Source: GWA1-54-10 sp964349675 (lineage in GTDB: Bacteria > Patescibacteriota > Minisyncoccia > Phycocordibacterales > SBAW01). From it: a stretch of 22,559 nucleotides of DNA. The stretch is taken from contig CAYGHD010000009.1 in the NCBI GenBank assembly GCA_964349675.1, positions 1-22,559 of the forward strand, in the 5' to 3' direction. Below the pieces are notes generated by a model that saw nothing but the letters and a program-made list of their open reading frames with translations, made no database searches and was not told the DNA's origin. The translations under genes were made by a program, and so were the position numbers. The stretch's first letter is position 1; each line of letters starts with the position of its first letter. Below are positions 14,651 to 21,922 of the stretch, one piece after another.

Positions 14651-15901
14651 TTATCGCGCCTCAACAAACGTGAGGGCTTTGCCCTTTTTGCCTGCGCGGC
14701 CGGTACGGCCAATGCGGTGCACATAGTCTTCTTGTGTTGAAGGCAGGTCGTAGTTGATGACATGGGAAACGCCGGCAATATCGAGCCCGCGTGCCGCCAC
14801 ATCGGTGGCAACAAGCACTTGGACATGGTCGCGCTTAAAGAGGTCGAGCGCTTTTTGTCGCTTATTTTGTGTTTTGTTGCCGTGGATAGACTCCGCACGG
14901 AAGCCGCGTTCTACCAGCGTTTTAGAAAGTTTTTCTACACCGTGCTTGGTGCGCCCGAAGATAAGCACTTTGGTGAAGTCGGGCTGCACCAGCAAGTCAT
15001 GCAGGATGTCGAGTTTGTTTGCACCGCGGGGCACGCGCACTACATCTTGCTCGATAGAAGCAGAGGTCTCGCGTGTCTTAACCGAGATGCGCACCGGCTC
15101 GTGCAAAAATTCTCCGATGAGGCGCTCAATTTCAGGAGACAGCGTCGCAGAGAAAAAGAGTGTATGGCGAGGCGTTGGCAACAGCGACAGGATATTGCGC
15201 ATGTCTGCAATAAAGCCCATGTCCAGCATGCGGTCGGCCTCGTCGAGTACTGCGGTGGTAAAACTGCCAAGCACAAGCGCTTTGCGCTCGAGCAAGTCTT
15301 TGAGGCGGCCTGGCGTGCCGATGACCACCGGCGGCTTGCGGCGAAGCTCGCTCATTTGTGGACCAATGCTTGCGCCACCCACACATACGGTCGAGTAGAT
15401 CTGGAGCCCTGGGGTAAATCCGCGCAGCTCGTCAGCGATTTGCTGTGCCAACTCGCGGGTAGGCACCATAACCAAAATACGCTCGTTGCGATTGGTTAAA
15501 ATCTTGTTGATGAGCGGTATCAAAAACGCAGCGGTTTTGCCGGTACCAGTGTTGGCGATACCCACTACATCAGCGCCGCGCAAAATATGCGGAATGGTGC
15601 GATCTTGAATCGGCGTCGGGCTGACGTAACCTTTTTTTACAATATTCTCTTTAAGACGCGTATCTATGGCAAAGTCTGTAAACTTGTGCTCTGGCACAAA
15701 CACCGGAGCCTCTTCAGTAATGACTGCTTTGTTGATAAAACGAGATATATCAAACGTTGAAGGAGCAGAAAAACCGCCGCGGCCTTGGGTGCGGGGTTTA
15801 AAACCGCCGGGGCGCTGAGAAAACGGCTTACTTCCTCCAAAGGGGCGTCGGGCAAACGAGCGTTGGCCCGTAGTACTTTTCTTAGGGTTATTATATGGCA
15901 T
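14651..15901 (-). CDS. DEAD-box RNA helicase (RhlE-like) with Arg/Gly-rich N-terminal tail
   Basis: DEAD-box helicases unwind short RNA duplexes with ATP, for example in ribosome assembly and RNA decay. The 416-residue product has all the main motifs: the Q motif around GYVSPTPIQ (91-99), motif I ANTGTGKT (116-123), PTRELA (147-152), GTPGR, the DEAD box at 220-223, SAT (251-253), VATDVAARGLDI and HRIGRTGRAG near the C-terminus. The first 45 residues are basic and rich in Gly, Arg, Phe and Pro (RRPFGGSKPF, GRGGF), unlike E. coli RhlE, where the basic tail is C-terminal. The ATG at 15901 is chosen because a consensus promoter places its -10 box 8 nt upstream; an open frame extends to 15928. The S41-like gene ends 54 nt upstream. 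Confidence 0.96.
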   Translation of the reverse strand: MPYNNPKKSTTGQRSFARRPFGGSKPFSQRPGGFKPRTQGRGGFSAPSTFDISRFINKAVITEEAPVFVPEHKFTDFAIDTRLKENIVKKGYVSPTPIQDRTIPHILRGADVVGIANTGTGKTAAFLIPLINKILTNRNERILVMVPTRELAQQIADELRGFTPGLQIYSTVCVGGASIGPQMSELRRKPPVVIGTPGRLKDLLERKALVLGSFTTAVLDEADRMLDMGFIADMRNILSLLPTPRHTLFFSATLSPEIERLIGEFLHEPVRISVKTRETSASIEQDVVRVPRGANKLDILHDLLVQPDFTKVLIFGRTKHGVEKLSKTLVERGFRAESIHGNKTQNKRQKALDLFKRDHVQVLVATDVAARGLDIAGVSHVINYDLPSTQEDYVHRIGRTGRAGKKGKALTFVEAR

Positions 15902-15909
15902 GAGGCTGT

Positions 15910-15939
15910 ATAATACTATATGTACCAACCTCTTGTCAA
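15910..15939 (-). promoter_or_regulatory. Strong promoter of the DEAD-box helicase gene
   Basis: On the minus strand a perfect TTGACA (15934-15939), an 18-nt spacer and TATTAT (15910-15915) are present. The -10 ends 8 nt before the ATG at 15901, so transcription should start at or just before the start codon. Confidence 0.75.
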
Positions 15940-15955
15940 TATCCCTCCCTGGAGG

Positions 15956-17266
15956 CTACCGTTGCGGCGGTTTTGCAGCCGCAGTGCGCACGGCTTGCAC
16001 AAGCGACGCTGAGTCGAAGTGTTTTGGCACTTGTGCTTTCCAATCCGCGTTGCCTGTATTGATGTCGGGCTCCACCCCTCTACCCTCAATAGGCTGATTA
16101 TCTTCTCGAAGTGTCACGTGGTTGACGAGCAAGAGTGAGTACTTTATTTCAGGGTCGATGCGCGTCTCCAAAGGAAACGTATTCTCTACCGTGCCCCATC
16201 CGCGCGTCACCGTGCCCACCACTTTGCCAAGCCGCAGGCGTTTAAAGGTTGCTGCGGTCAGCTCGGCAGTAGACTGGGTCATGTTGTCCACCAAAAGCGC
16301 GACCTCTTTGTATCGCGACAGTTCAGGAAATATCCCAAGCGCAGTGCGCTGCACCTTGTAGTCTCCTTTGCGGAACAAGTCAAACGCATGCTGGTTTTGC
16401 CCGATAAATAAGCCAAGAAAGTGTTGCAAAAAGTCGAGCGACCCACCTGCATTGCCGCGCATGTCTAATATCAAACTGTCCATACCTGGAGTACTTGATG
16501 CAGCGTCAACCGCGAGCGCAAACTCCTGCAATGTGGTCGGCGATATTTTTGTCAGATTTATATAGAGCGTTTTGCCCATCACCGTGCCAAAAGCAGTCGG
16601 CTCTATTTTTTTGTCATCATAGAGCGCTTTGCTCTGCGCCTTGCTCAGCACCTCGTGCGCGTAGGCAATTTTTTCCTTCTCTGCTTTTGCTTCTGGAGTA
16701 GTTGCATCTTTAAGCTCAGCTTGTTTTTGTGCATATGCTGCGACTACTGCCTCTTTTGAAGCGCCACTCTCGAGCCCTAGATCTTGGTATAGGTTTTTAC
16801 TGGGATTAATATTGCTAACATTTTGCCGCAGCTCTTTTTCTTGCTGCTCCGACAACAGCCCGTCCCTCCCCGCAGGGGGAAGATTGTACAGTGCAACAAT
16901 AAGGATATCGAGCGCGAGCTTTTTTTTAGCGTCAGTGCTTGTCGCTTGTGCAAAAACACCAGCAAGCATTTTTGCAGTCCCCGCGCGATCTTGGGTTGAA
17001 AGCGTGGTGCTTGCACCCGCTGCTTTTTGCACAGAGAGCAAAAAGAGTCCGGCCAAGTCAGCATCCTTGGTATCCATCCAAAAATTTTCTTGTATCTTGT
17101 CGTACGCCTCCATGTCAAAGCGGACATACACATCCGACTCTTCAGGAGTTTTGTACAGAGCGACTGCAGCCGGCCCTTTGAGGTACGTTGCATAATACCA
17201 CCCCGCCGCACCCACGCCGCCCGCTAAAAGCAACACGAAAACAATAAGAATTTTTTTGCTGCGCAT
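15956..17266 (-). CDS. S41 protease-like protein with an inserted J-like domain
   Basis: The 436-residue product has an N-terminal membrane anchor (about 5-24). Residues about 157-220 resemble a DnaJ J-domain: NLYQDLGLESGASKEAVVAAY at the start and AHEVLSKAQSKALYDD at the end. The HPD motif needed to stimulate DnaK is absent. From about 228 a C-terminal-processing (S41) protease core follows, with LILDMRGNAGGS (265-276) and the Ser region DNMTQSTAEL (Ser332). In Tsp the catalytic Ser and Lys are 25 residues apart. The equivalent position here, 357, is Trp (TRGWGTV). No PDZ domain is evident. It may be an inactive or altered peptidase. A TAGGAT 8 nt before the ATG might be its -10. The helicase gene follows in the same direction but has its own promoter. 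Confidence 0.85.
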   Translation of the reverse strand: MRSKKILIVFVLLLAGGVGAAGWYYATYLKGPAAVALYKTPEESDVYVRFDMEAYDKIQENFWMDTKDADLAGLFLLSVQKAAGASTTLSTQDRAGTAKMLAGVFAQATSTDAKKKLALDILIVALYNLPPAGRDGLLSEQQEKELRQNVSNINPSKNLYQDLGLESGASKEAVVAAYAQKQAELKDATTPEAKAEKEKIAYAHEVLSKAQSKALYDDKKIEPTAFGTVMGKTLYINLTKISPTTLQEFALAVDAASSTPGMDSLILDMRGNAGGSLDFLQHFLGLFIGQNQHAFDLFRKGDYKVQRTALGIFPELSRYKEVALLVDNMTQSTAELTAATFKRLRLGKVVGTVTRGWGTVENTFPLETRIDPEIKYSLLLVNHVTLREDNQPIEGRGVEPDINTGNADWKAQVPKHFDSASLVQAVRTAAAKPPQR

Positions 17267-17315
17267 ATCTGCATATCCTACCTTACCCCAAGAGTCGTGC
17301 CAAACAGACCCATGA

Positions 17316-17364
17316 CAAAAGCCGCCCCCGTGCCAGTTAAAAACTGAAGCGAGAGCGGCTTTTG
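17316..17364 (-). terminator. Terminator after the cold-shock gene
   Basis: Ten-nt arms, CAAAAGCCGC and GCGGCTTTTG, are exactly complementary. On the minus strand the 3' arm ends in a short T-run, and a smaller internal CAGTT/AACTG pairing lies inside. The stem begins 10 nt after the csp stop codon. Confidence 0.75.
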
Positions 17365-17374
17365 CTGCGCGAGA

Positions 17375-17572
17375 TTACGCGCGAGTTACGTTGACGGCGC
17401 TTGGGCCTTTTTCACCCTGTGCGACTTCAAATGAAACGACGTCGCCGACTTTGAGTTCGTCGAACATCACGCCATTGAGGTCCTTGGAGTGGAAAAAGAG
17501 ATCCTTTGCTTCGCCTTCGCGAGAAATGAATCCAAATCCGCGATCCGTCAGCGTCTTTATGGTTCCTGTCAT
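17375..17572 (-). CDS. Cold-shock domain protein (CspA family)
   Basis: This 65-residue single cold-shock domain binds single-stranded RNA and DNA and acts as an RNA chaperone. RNP1 is RGFGFIS (11-17) and RNP2 is DLFFHSKDL (24-32). The start (MTGTIKTLTDRGFGFI) and the GDVVSFEVAQGEKGPSAVNV strand pattern are diagnostic, and the length is standard. The first position often held by Lys-Trp-Phe is TLTDRG here, a common variant in this group. The gene stands alone between an upstream leader with a small hairpin and a strong downstream terminator, so it is probably monocistronic. No clear Shine-Dalgarno is seen next to the ATG. Confidence 0.96.
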   Translation of the reverse strand: MTGTIKTLTDRGFGFISREGEAKDLFFHSKDLNGVMFDELKVGDVVSFEVAQGEKGPSAVNVTRA

Positions 17573-17607
17573 GTTGCTATAAATGCTTTATGTCTTTGCT
17601 ACGTTTG

Positions 17608-17627
17608 AGAAACCCGACCCCGTTTCT
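17608..17627 (-). promoter_or_regulatory. Leader hairpin upstream of the cold-shock gene
   Basis: AGAAAC and GTTTCT (6 bp, 8-nt loop) form a possible hairpin 36 nt upstream of the ATG. The palindrome GTCTTcAAGAC lies just beyond it. A TATAGA near 17624-17629 might be a -10. Cold-shock mRNAs often have structured leaders; no function can be shown here. Confidence 0.3.
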
Positions 17628-17702
17628 ATAGTCTTCAAGACAGACATATGATGTCATACTATTCCCCAATATACAAGGAACACTGTTATTTGAGGCTAGG
17701 GC

Positions 17703-18746
17703 TCACGCTTCGGCGTCAATCCGAGTATGTATCGCAAGCACTGCAAACAAAAAGCAGATAATCAGGGGCCCAAGGAAAATCCCCATAGGTCCAAACAGTG
17801 CCAGCCCCCCAACGACGCCAAGCAGCACGAGCAATGGGTGGAGCGCCGTGCCCCGACCCATCAACCGCGGCCCAAGAAAATTATCAATAAGTCCGACCGC
17901 CAAGACACTCCATACGGCGAGCCCGAGTGCGCTGGTGGTGTGCCCAGTAAAAAGTAAAAACGCTATTCCCGGCAGCAACACCAAGGACGTCCCGATGCCC
18001 GGGATGCATGCAGCAAGCATTGCGACCAGCCCCCACAAAACAAAGTTAGGGATGCCGAAAAGCATGAACCCAAATGCAGTGAGCACCCCTTGGATAAAGG
18101 CTATAGCGAGCGTACCTTTGATTATCGAGTTTATCGCGATGTCGAGTTGTTGGAATATCCGCTCATCATCACTGTCAGTGAGTGGACTCAACTTACTGAG
18201 CATCGCCAAACACGCCGGACCATCCTTGAGGAAATAATAGAGACCGATAAAAAAGAGAAAGAGATTTATAAATGCCGCAGCCAGGCTCGAGACAAACCCG
18301 CCCAGATGCGAGATAACGAAAGACAGTCCGCTGCGCAGATAGGAGTCGATGTCGTTTGATACGCTGTTCGCAGCAGCACTTGCCCCCGGCACCACGCCAT
18401 CAGCCAAGCGCCCCAGCGTTTGAATAGTATTGTCGACATAGGTGCGGCCATCGCCGTTTACAAACGACACTGAAACATCTCGCGCCTCACCGGTGATTTG
18501 CATGCCAAGGAAAAAGAGTGGCACCCCCAAACACACAAGCGTTGCAAAAATAACGAGTAATGCTGCCAAACCCCGCCGCCCGCGCACAAATGAGACGGTG
18601 CGGGTGTAGAGCGGCTGCAGCACCACTGCAACAATTGCCGCAAGCGTGAGCGGACCCATAAATGGCTGCAGAAGCAGCGCAACTAAAAACAACGCCCCTA
18701 TGATGAGCAACAACAAAAAATATGGTCGCAACACACTGCTATGCAT
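17703..18746 (-). CDS. AI-2E/PerM family membrane protein
   Basis: The 347-residue protein has about eight membrane helices in the AI-2E (PerM, YdiK/TqsA) arrangement: two N-terminal helices (11-50), a third at about 60-82, a long soluble loop (about 85-150), then a cluster of helices. Signature stretches are FFIGLYYFLKDGP (165-177), IIKGTLAIAFIQGVLTAFGFMLFGIPNFVLWG (208-239), IPGIGTSLVLLP, and GLIDNFLGPRLMG. Family members export or move small molecules such as AI-2, or act as sodium-proton antiporters; the substrate here is unknown. The ATG at 18746 follows an extended -10 (TGG-TACACT) by 6 nt. Confidence 0.92.
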   Translation of the reverse strand: MHSSVLRPYFLLLLIIGALFLVALLLQPFMGPLTLAAIVAVVLQPLYTRTVSFVRGRRGLAALLVIFATLVCLGVPLFFLGMQITGEARDVSVSFVNGDGRTYVDNTIQTLGRLADGVVPGASAAANSVSNDIDSYLRSGLSFVISHLGGFVSSLAAAFINLFLFFIGLYYFLKDGPACLAMLSKLSPLTDSDDERIFQQLDIAINSIIKGTLAIAFIQGVLTAFGFMLFGIPNFVLWGLVAMLAACIPGIGTSLVLLPGIAFLLFTGHTTSALGLAVWSVLAVGLIDNFLGPRLMGRGTALHPLLVLLGVVGGLALFGPMGIFLGPLIICFLFAVLAIHTRIDAEA

Positions 18747-18752
18747 AGCGGT

Positions 18753-18761
18753 AGTGTACCA
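18753..18761 (-). promoter_or_regulatory. Extended -10 box of the AI-2E family gene
   Basis: TGG-TACACT on the minus strand ends 6 nt before the ATG at 18746. No good -35 is seen, as is common with extended -10 promoters. Confidence 0.5.
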
Positions 18762-18770
18762 TAATGCTCG

Positions 18771-19868
18771 CTACTGATATTGGATAAAGCTTGGCCGCGG
18801 CTCTAGGTTTAGAATTTCTTGCGGGGTAAGCATGCGGGTGCTCGGCGCGCGGAGGTCATTTTTGTAAAATAATTTAAACCCAGCAAACTGCACCGGCTCT
18901 TGGTACACCACATGGCTGTAGGTGCCTTTTTTCTTTGCGGGGCTGCCCCATCCATCCATGTCGATAACAATCTGCGCCTCCGGCAGCGGACGGATCTCTT
19001 TATACCGGGTGACCATCGGCCCAGTAAACCGGTGCACGATGATTATTTTTGGCGGCAAGTCATGCGCGCGCACGAGCGTCGCTAAATACTCTGCCGCATA
19101 GTTGATGTCCTTGGCATCCATACTGCCTATCACCCTCCCTGGGCGCACACCATTATGCATCGCAAACTCTGGGTCGAGCCCAAGGTGCACATTGGGGAGC
19201 ATGAAATATTTCTCGAGCAGTGGGAGCTCTGTCTGAAGCGTGCTGAGCCCTATCTGCACATCCAAAATGACGATGCCATGTACCTCTTTTGCCAGTGCGA
19301 GCGCTTTGTCTATCTCACTGTCTGGCATGCGCAGACGATATTTGCCGTCCCTGCCTGCGCTCTCTTGAGCGGTGATGGCGATGTAGTTTATCGCGGGCAC
19401 CACCGGCGTTGTTGGGTCGGCTGCCTCCCACGCAGCAACCTCTTTGCGCAGACGAGTCAGCATTTCAGCAGGAGGATATTGCCCGAGCGCACCCATTTGT
19501 TTTGAATAAAAATTTCCGTAATAGGCGACCACTCGGTTAAACGGCAACAATGCGCCGACCTTTGGATAGGGCGCGCTGACCGGCCAACGCTGTTTTTTTG
19601 TTGACGTTGCGGTTGAGGTAGAGACCGGCGCGTTTGCCAGCTCACGCATTTTGCGGTCGTACAGTGCCGTGTCGAGCACCGGCAGCTTTGGCGGCTCAGC
19701 CACAGCAAACAATGCAACCCCCGTTTGTGCGGGTGCAGGGTACCGCACCACCGCGGCAAATACATTGGTCTTCCATACCAACAGGCAGGTGACGCCAACC
19801 ACAACACACACACCCACACTTACAAAAAGTGCGTGCCGCAGCCGCTTTGTATATTTGAGATACTTCAT
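18771..19868 (-). CDS. Anchored TIM-barrel-like protein of unknown function
   Basis: The 365-residue product has an N-terminal membrane helix (about 12-33), a Pro/Thr/Ser-rich spacer (about 75-100) and then a globular domain. That domain shows alternating strand and helix segments suggestive of a TIM barrel or glycoside-hydrolase-like fold: FNRVVAYYGNF, PVVPAINYIAI, HGIVILDVQIG, NVHLGLDPEFAM, PPKIIIVHRFT and AQIVIDMDGWG at intervals of about 30-50 residues. Acidic residues at strand ends (DVQIG, LDPEF, DMDGWG) could form an active site. I recognise no named family. It starts 4 nt after the stop of the M23 peptidase gene, so the two are almost certainly co-transcribed, suggesting a joint role at the cell wall. 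An in-frame ATG at 19904 would overlap that gene. Confidence 0.75.
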   Translation of the reverse strand: MKYLKYTKRLRHALFVSVGVCVVVGVTCLLVWKTNVFAAVVRYPAPAQTGVALFAVAEPPKLPVLDTALYDRKMRELANAPVSTSTATSTKKQRWPVSAPYPKVGALLPFNRVVAYYGNFYSKQMGALGQYPPAEMLTRLRKEVAAWEAADPTTPVVPAINYIAITAQESAGRDGKYRLRMPDSEIDKALALAKEVHGIVILDVQIGLSTLQTELPLLEKYFMLPNVHLGLDPEFAMHNGVRPGRVIGSMDAKDINYAAEYLATLVRAHDLPPKIIIVHRFTGPMVTRYKEIRPLPEAQIVIDMDGWGSPAKKKGTYSHVVYQEPVQFAGFKLFYKNDLRAPSTRMLTPQEILNLEPRPSFIQYQ

Positions 19869-19872
19869 TACA

Positions 19873-20565
19873 TTACAGTCGCGCGCGGATAAAAGCATCC
19901 GCATCCTCTGCGGCAGCGACGAGTGCTTGTTTAGAAGTATATAAAGCTAAACGATCTATTGACGTCTTTTTGCCCTTCAAACATTCGACATGCAAATGGA
20001 TACCGAACGAGAGGCCTGTTTTGCCAGCGACACCGCACGCCACACCCGCTTTGTATTGCCCTTTTGCAGGCGCTGCGTCGCGCAAGTGAAAGTAGGCGAA
20101 CGTACGGTCGACCGTTGGCACGTAGTAAAAAAAATAGTTACCAAACGATGTTGGTTTGAAACCGCTCTCTACCACCTCGCCGTCGGCGCAAAAATACACA
20201 GGCACATTGTCTTGACCTTGCGTACCGTAGTCGGTGCCTGGATGATGGCCTGTTTTGGGGTACGTTGCTGGGTCGGCAACTAAAAAATGTTGCGTGACTA
20301 CAAATTTGTCGGCGCGGATGGGCGCATGCCACACCGACACCGGAGATGGAGATGGAGGTGGAGGTGGAGGTGGAGGTGGCACGTCCCCCACTACCTCTAA
20401 GTATGTGCCAGCACAATACCCTTTGCGACCATCGGGGAGCGTCACCCACTTCCACATATGCGCATCACTTTCAACAACGGTGTGTGCGTTTATCTTGCCC
20501 AAAATTGGTGCGTTGATGCTTGGTGCCGAGCGGAGGTTGATCGTATCGGTCGTGCGGAATTTCAT
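19873..20565 (-). CDS. SH3b-M23 metallopeptidase (putative peptidoglycan hydrolase)
   Basis: M23 peptidases cut cross-bridges or stem peptides of peptidoglycan with a zinc ion. The 230-residue product has an N-terminal bacterial SH3 domain (about 3-60, with INLRSAPSINAPILGKI and GRKGYCAGTYLEVVG). A run of Pro with Ser (63-75) leads to the M23 domain. Zinc ligands His108 and Asp112 (HPGTDYG) and His192 (HLHVE) and the catalytic His160 (YFHLRD) are visible. There is no signal peptide or membrane helix, unusual for a wall enzyme. The ATG at 20565 lies 6 nt after a TAAGAT box; a GTG at 20571 would add two residues. It forms an operon with the TIM-barrel-like gene. Confidence 0.88.
   Translation of the reverse strand: MKFRTTDTINLRSAPSINAPILGKINAHTVVESDAHMWKWVTLPDGRKGYCAGTYLEVVGDVPPPPPPPPPSPSPVSVWHAPIRADKFVVTQHFLVADPATYPKTGHHPGTDYGTQGQDNVPVYFCADGEVVESGFKPTSFGNYFFYYVPTVDRTFAYFHLRDAAPAKGQYKAGVACGVAGKTGLSFGIHLHVECLKGKKTSIDRLALYTSKQALVAAAEDADAFIRARL
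20342..20377. repeat. Hexanucleotide repeat coding the Pro linker
   Basis: Two GGAGAT units and four GGAGGT units in tandem (36 nt) encode Pro-Ser and Pro-Pro on the minus strand, between the SH3 and M23 domains. The 6-nt unit keeps the frame, so slippage would change linker length only. Confidence 0.85.
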
Positions 20566-20571
20566 ACCCAC

Positions 20572-20577
20572 ATCTTA
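20572..20577 (-). promoter_or_regulatory. -10 box of the M23 peptidase gene
   Basis: TAAGAT on the minus strand ends 6 nt before the ATG at 20565, the same spacing and the same hexamer as at the MFS gene. Confidence 0.5.
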
Positions 20578-20617
20578 CTACAAAAACAACGGCTCTGTAT
20601 AAAATGGCCGCGTAGTT

Positions 20618-21337
20618 TTACAGCCCAACAATGCCAAAAAGTTTGCCGATACCAAACGTGATACCCATCGCAAGCGCGCCGCCTACAATGTTGCGGATGA
20701 CCGCAGTTGTTTTGTGTGCGCCGCCAACATAGGCGCTCAAGCCGCCAGTGACCGCCAAGGCAACCAACACGCCACCGAATATTGAAAAGATGCGTACCGG
20801 CTCGGGCGCCACAATGACTGCAATAAGCGGGATGATACCTCCCGAGAGAAATGCGCCCGCCGACGCATAGGCTGCGTGCCACGGGTTGGTTAGGTCATTT
20901 GGGTCGATGCCAAGCTCGGCGTCGACATGCGCCGCAAAAGCATCGTTTTGGGTCAGCTCGCGCGCCACCACATGTGCGGTTGCGTCGGAGAGCCCTTTTT
21001 GTTTGTAAATAGCGGCAAGCTCTTCAAGCTCTTGCTCGGGGTAGTTGTCTAATTCAAAACGCTCTTTGGCAAGCAGCGCGCGCTCGGTGTCACGCTGCGT
21101 ACTTACCGACACATACTCGCCCACCGCCATAGACAAGGCACCCCCAACAATCGCTGCAATACCTGCGGTCAAAATAAAACCATTCTCGCTGGTGGCACCC
21201 GCAACACCCACCACCACCGCTGCAACCGACACGATGCCGTCGTTTGCGCCAAGCACCGCTGCGCGCAGCCAATTGAGTTTTGAGTTTGCGGCGTTGTTGT
21301 GCAGCTCTATGTGAAAGCCGGGGCTATGGTCGGACAT
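20618..21337 (-). CDS. VIT1/CCC1-like iron or manganese transporter
   Basis: The 239-residue protein belongs to the VIT1/CCC1 family, which moves Fe2+ or Mn2+ by proton exchange, out of the cytoplasm or into storage. Hallmarks are WLRAAVLGANDGIVSVAAVVVGVAGA (23-48), with the conserved N-D-G-I in helix 1, and GGALSMAVGEYVSVSTQRDTE (65-85), with the S-M-x-x-G-E-Y motif in helix 2. A cytoplasmic helical hairpin rich in Glu follows (about 86-150), then NPWHAAYASAGAFLSGGIIPL and two or more C-terminal helices. About five membrane helices are expected. The ATG at 21337 lies 7 nt after a TATTAT box. With the ZIP gene this gives two metal transporters in the window. Confidence 0.94.
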   Translation of the reverse strand: MSDHSPGFHIELHNNAANSKLNWLRAAVLGANDGIVSVAAVVVGVAGATSENGFILTAGIAAIVGGALSMAVGEYVSVSTQRDTERALLAKERFELDNYPEQELEELAAIYKQKGLSDATAHVVARELTQNDAFAAHVDAELGIDPNDLTNPWHAAYASAGAFLSGGIIPLIAVIVAPEPVRIFSIFGGVLVALAVTGGLSAYVGGAHKTTAVIRNIVGGALAMGITFGIGKLFGIVGL

Positions 21338-21344
21338 GCAAGGA

Positions 21345-21350
21345 ATAATA
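21345..21350 (-). promoter_or_regulatory. -10 box of the VIT1/CCC1-like gene
   Basis: TATTAT on the minus strand ends 7 nt before the ATG at 21337. No convincing -35 was found. Confidence 0.4.
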
Positions 21351-21355
21351 CATTA

Positions 21356-21808
21356 TTAATATTCGATAGTGATTGGGAATGACATCGATGCATCATGCTC
21401 GGGCAAGCCAGAGGGATTGTCTTTTTTAAGCACCAGCGTTGCAGGGCCGATGTATGACTCGGGCACCGAAACCTCGGCTTTAAACGGTACGAAGTTTTCG
21501 GTCATCCACTCGCCCTGTGCTTGCGCGACTGCGGTTGCAAGCACTACACCATTTTTGTCTATCACCTCTATCGGGAACGACGCTTCAAAAAACCACATCC
21601 CCCGCGCTTGCCCGATTACTGAAAATGTTTTGCCCGTCACCGCGCCAGGGAACGGCAATGTTGCAGTGATGAGATCGGCAGAGGCGTTGGTGTACACAGG
21701 GCTGCTTGGGGCCGGCGCAACTGCCGGTGTGGGCATATACAAAAACCAAAAAGAAAACGCGAGCCCCGCACAAACCAAAACGGCTGCAACTATATAGAGG
21801 ATGCGCAT
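21356..21808 (-). CDS. Membrane-anchored Gmad2-domain protein
   Basis: The 150-residue product has an N-terminal membrane helix (about 4-23) and a short Pro/Ala-rich spacer. A C-terminal Ig-like Gmad2 domain, known from spore-germination proteins and many other bacterial surface proteins, covers about 55-150. The typical order is present: GKTFSVIGQARGMWFFEASFPIEVIDKNGVVL (59-90), AQAQGEWM, FVPFKAEVSVPES and ATLVLKKDNPSGLPEHDASMSFPI. It would sit outside the membrane, and its binding partner is unknown. The ATG at 21808 is chosen over an ATG at 21826 because TATACT preceded by TGC lies 8 nt upstream of it. The VIT1/CCC1-like gene follows 18 nt after its stop but has its own -10. Confidence 0.85.
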   Translation of the reverse strand: MRILYIVAAVLVCAGLAFSFWFLYMPTPAVAPAPSSPVYTNASADLITATLPFPGAVTGKTFSVIGQARGMWFFEASFPIEVIDKNGVVLATAVAQAQGEWMTENFVPFKAEVSVPESYIGPATLVLKKDNPSGLPEHDASMSFPITIEY

Positions 21809-21816
21809 AGGGTGTA

Positions 21817-21825
21817 AGTATAGCA
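21817..21825 (-). promoter_or_regulatory. Extended -10 box of the Gmad2 gene
   Basis: TGC-TATACT on the minus strand ends 8 nt before the ATG at 21808. It is back-to-back with the plus-strand promoter at 21839-21868. Confidence 0.5.
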
Positions 21826-21838
21826 TTTACAGAGCGCT

Positions 21839-21868
21839 TTGACTCGACAGGAAAAGTATGGGTATATT
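21839..21868 (+). promoter_or_regulatory. Strong promoter of a roughly 400-nt transcript
   Basis: TTGACT (21839-21844), an 18-nt spacer and TATATT (21863-21868) each match consensus at five of six positions. Transcription is expected from about 21875 and would meet the terminator at 22254-22282. Confidence 0.65.
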
Positions 21869-21922
21869 CTACAGCAGAAGACCCTTCCCTTCAGATATCT
21901 TATCTGCGAAAGGTTCGCGACC

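Noticed and set aside
14762..15499. Long plus-strand open frames opposite the DEAD-box helicase
   Set aside because: Antisense to a complete helicase; no protein-like features.
20342..20377. Tandem repeat as a CRISPR array
   Set aside because: The unit is 6 nt without spacers; no cas genes or longer spaced repeats occur in the window.
20255..20602. Plus-strand frame with a Gly run
   Set aside because: It is the antisense of the Pro linker repeat of the M23 peptidase.
20580..20615. Possible terminator between the VIT1/CCC1-like and M23 genes
   Set aside because: Only a 4-bp CGGC/GCCG pairing with a long loop and an interrupted T-run was found.
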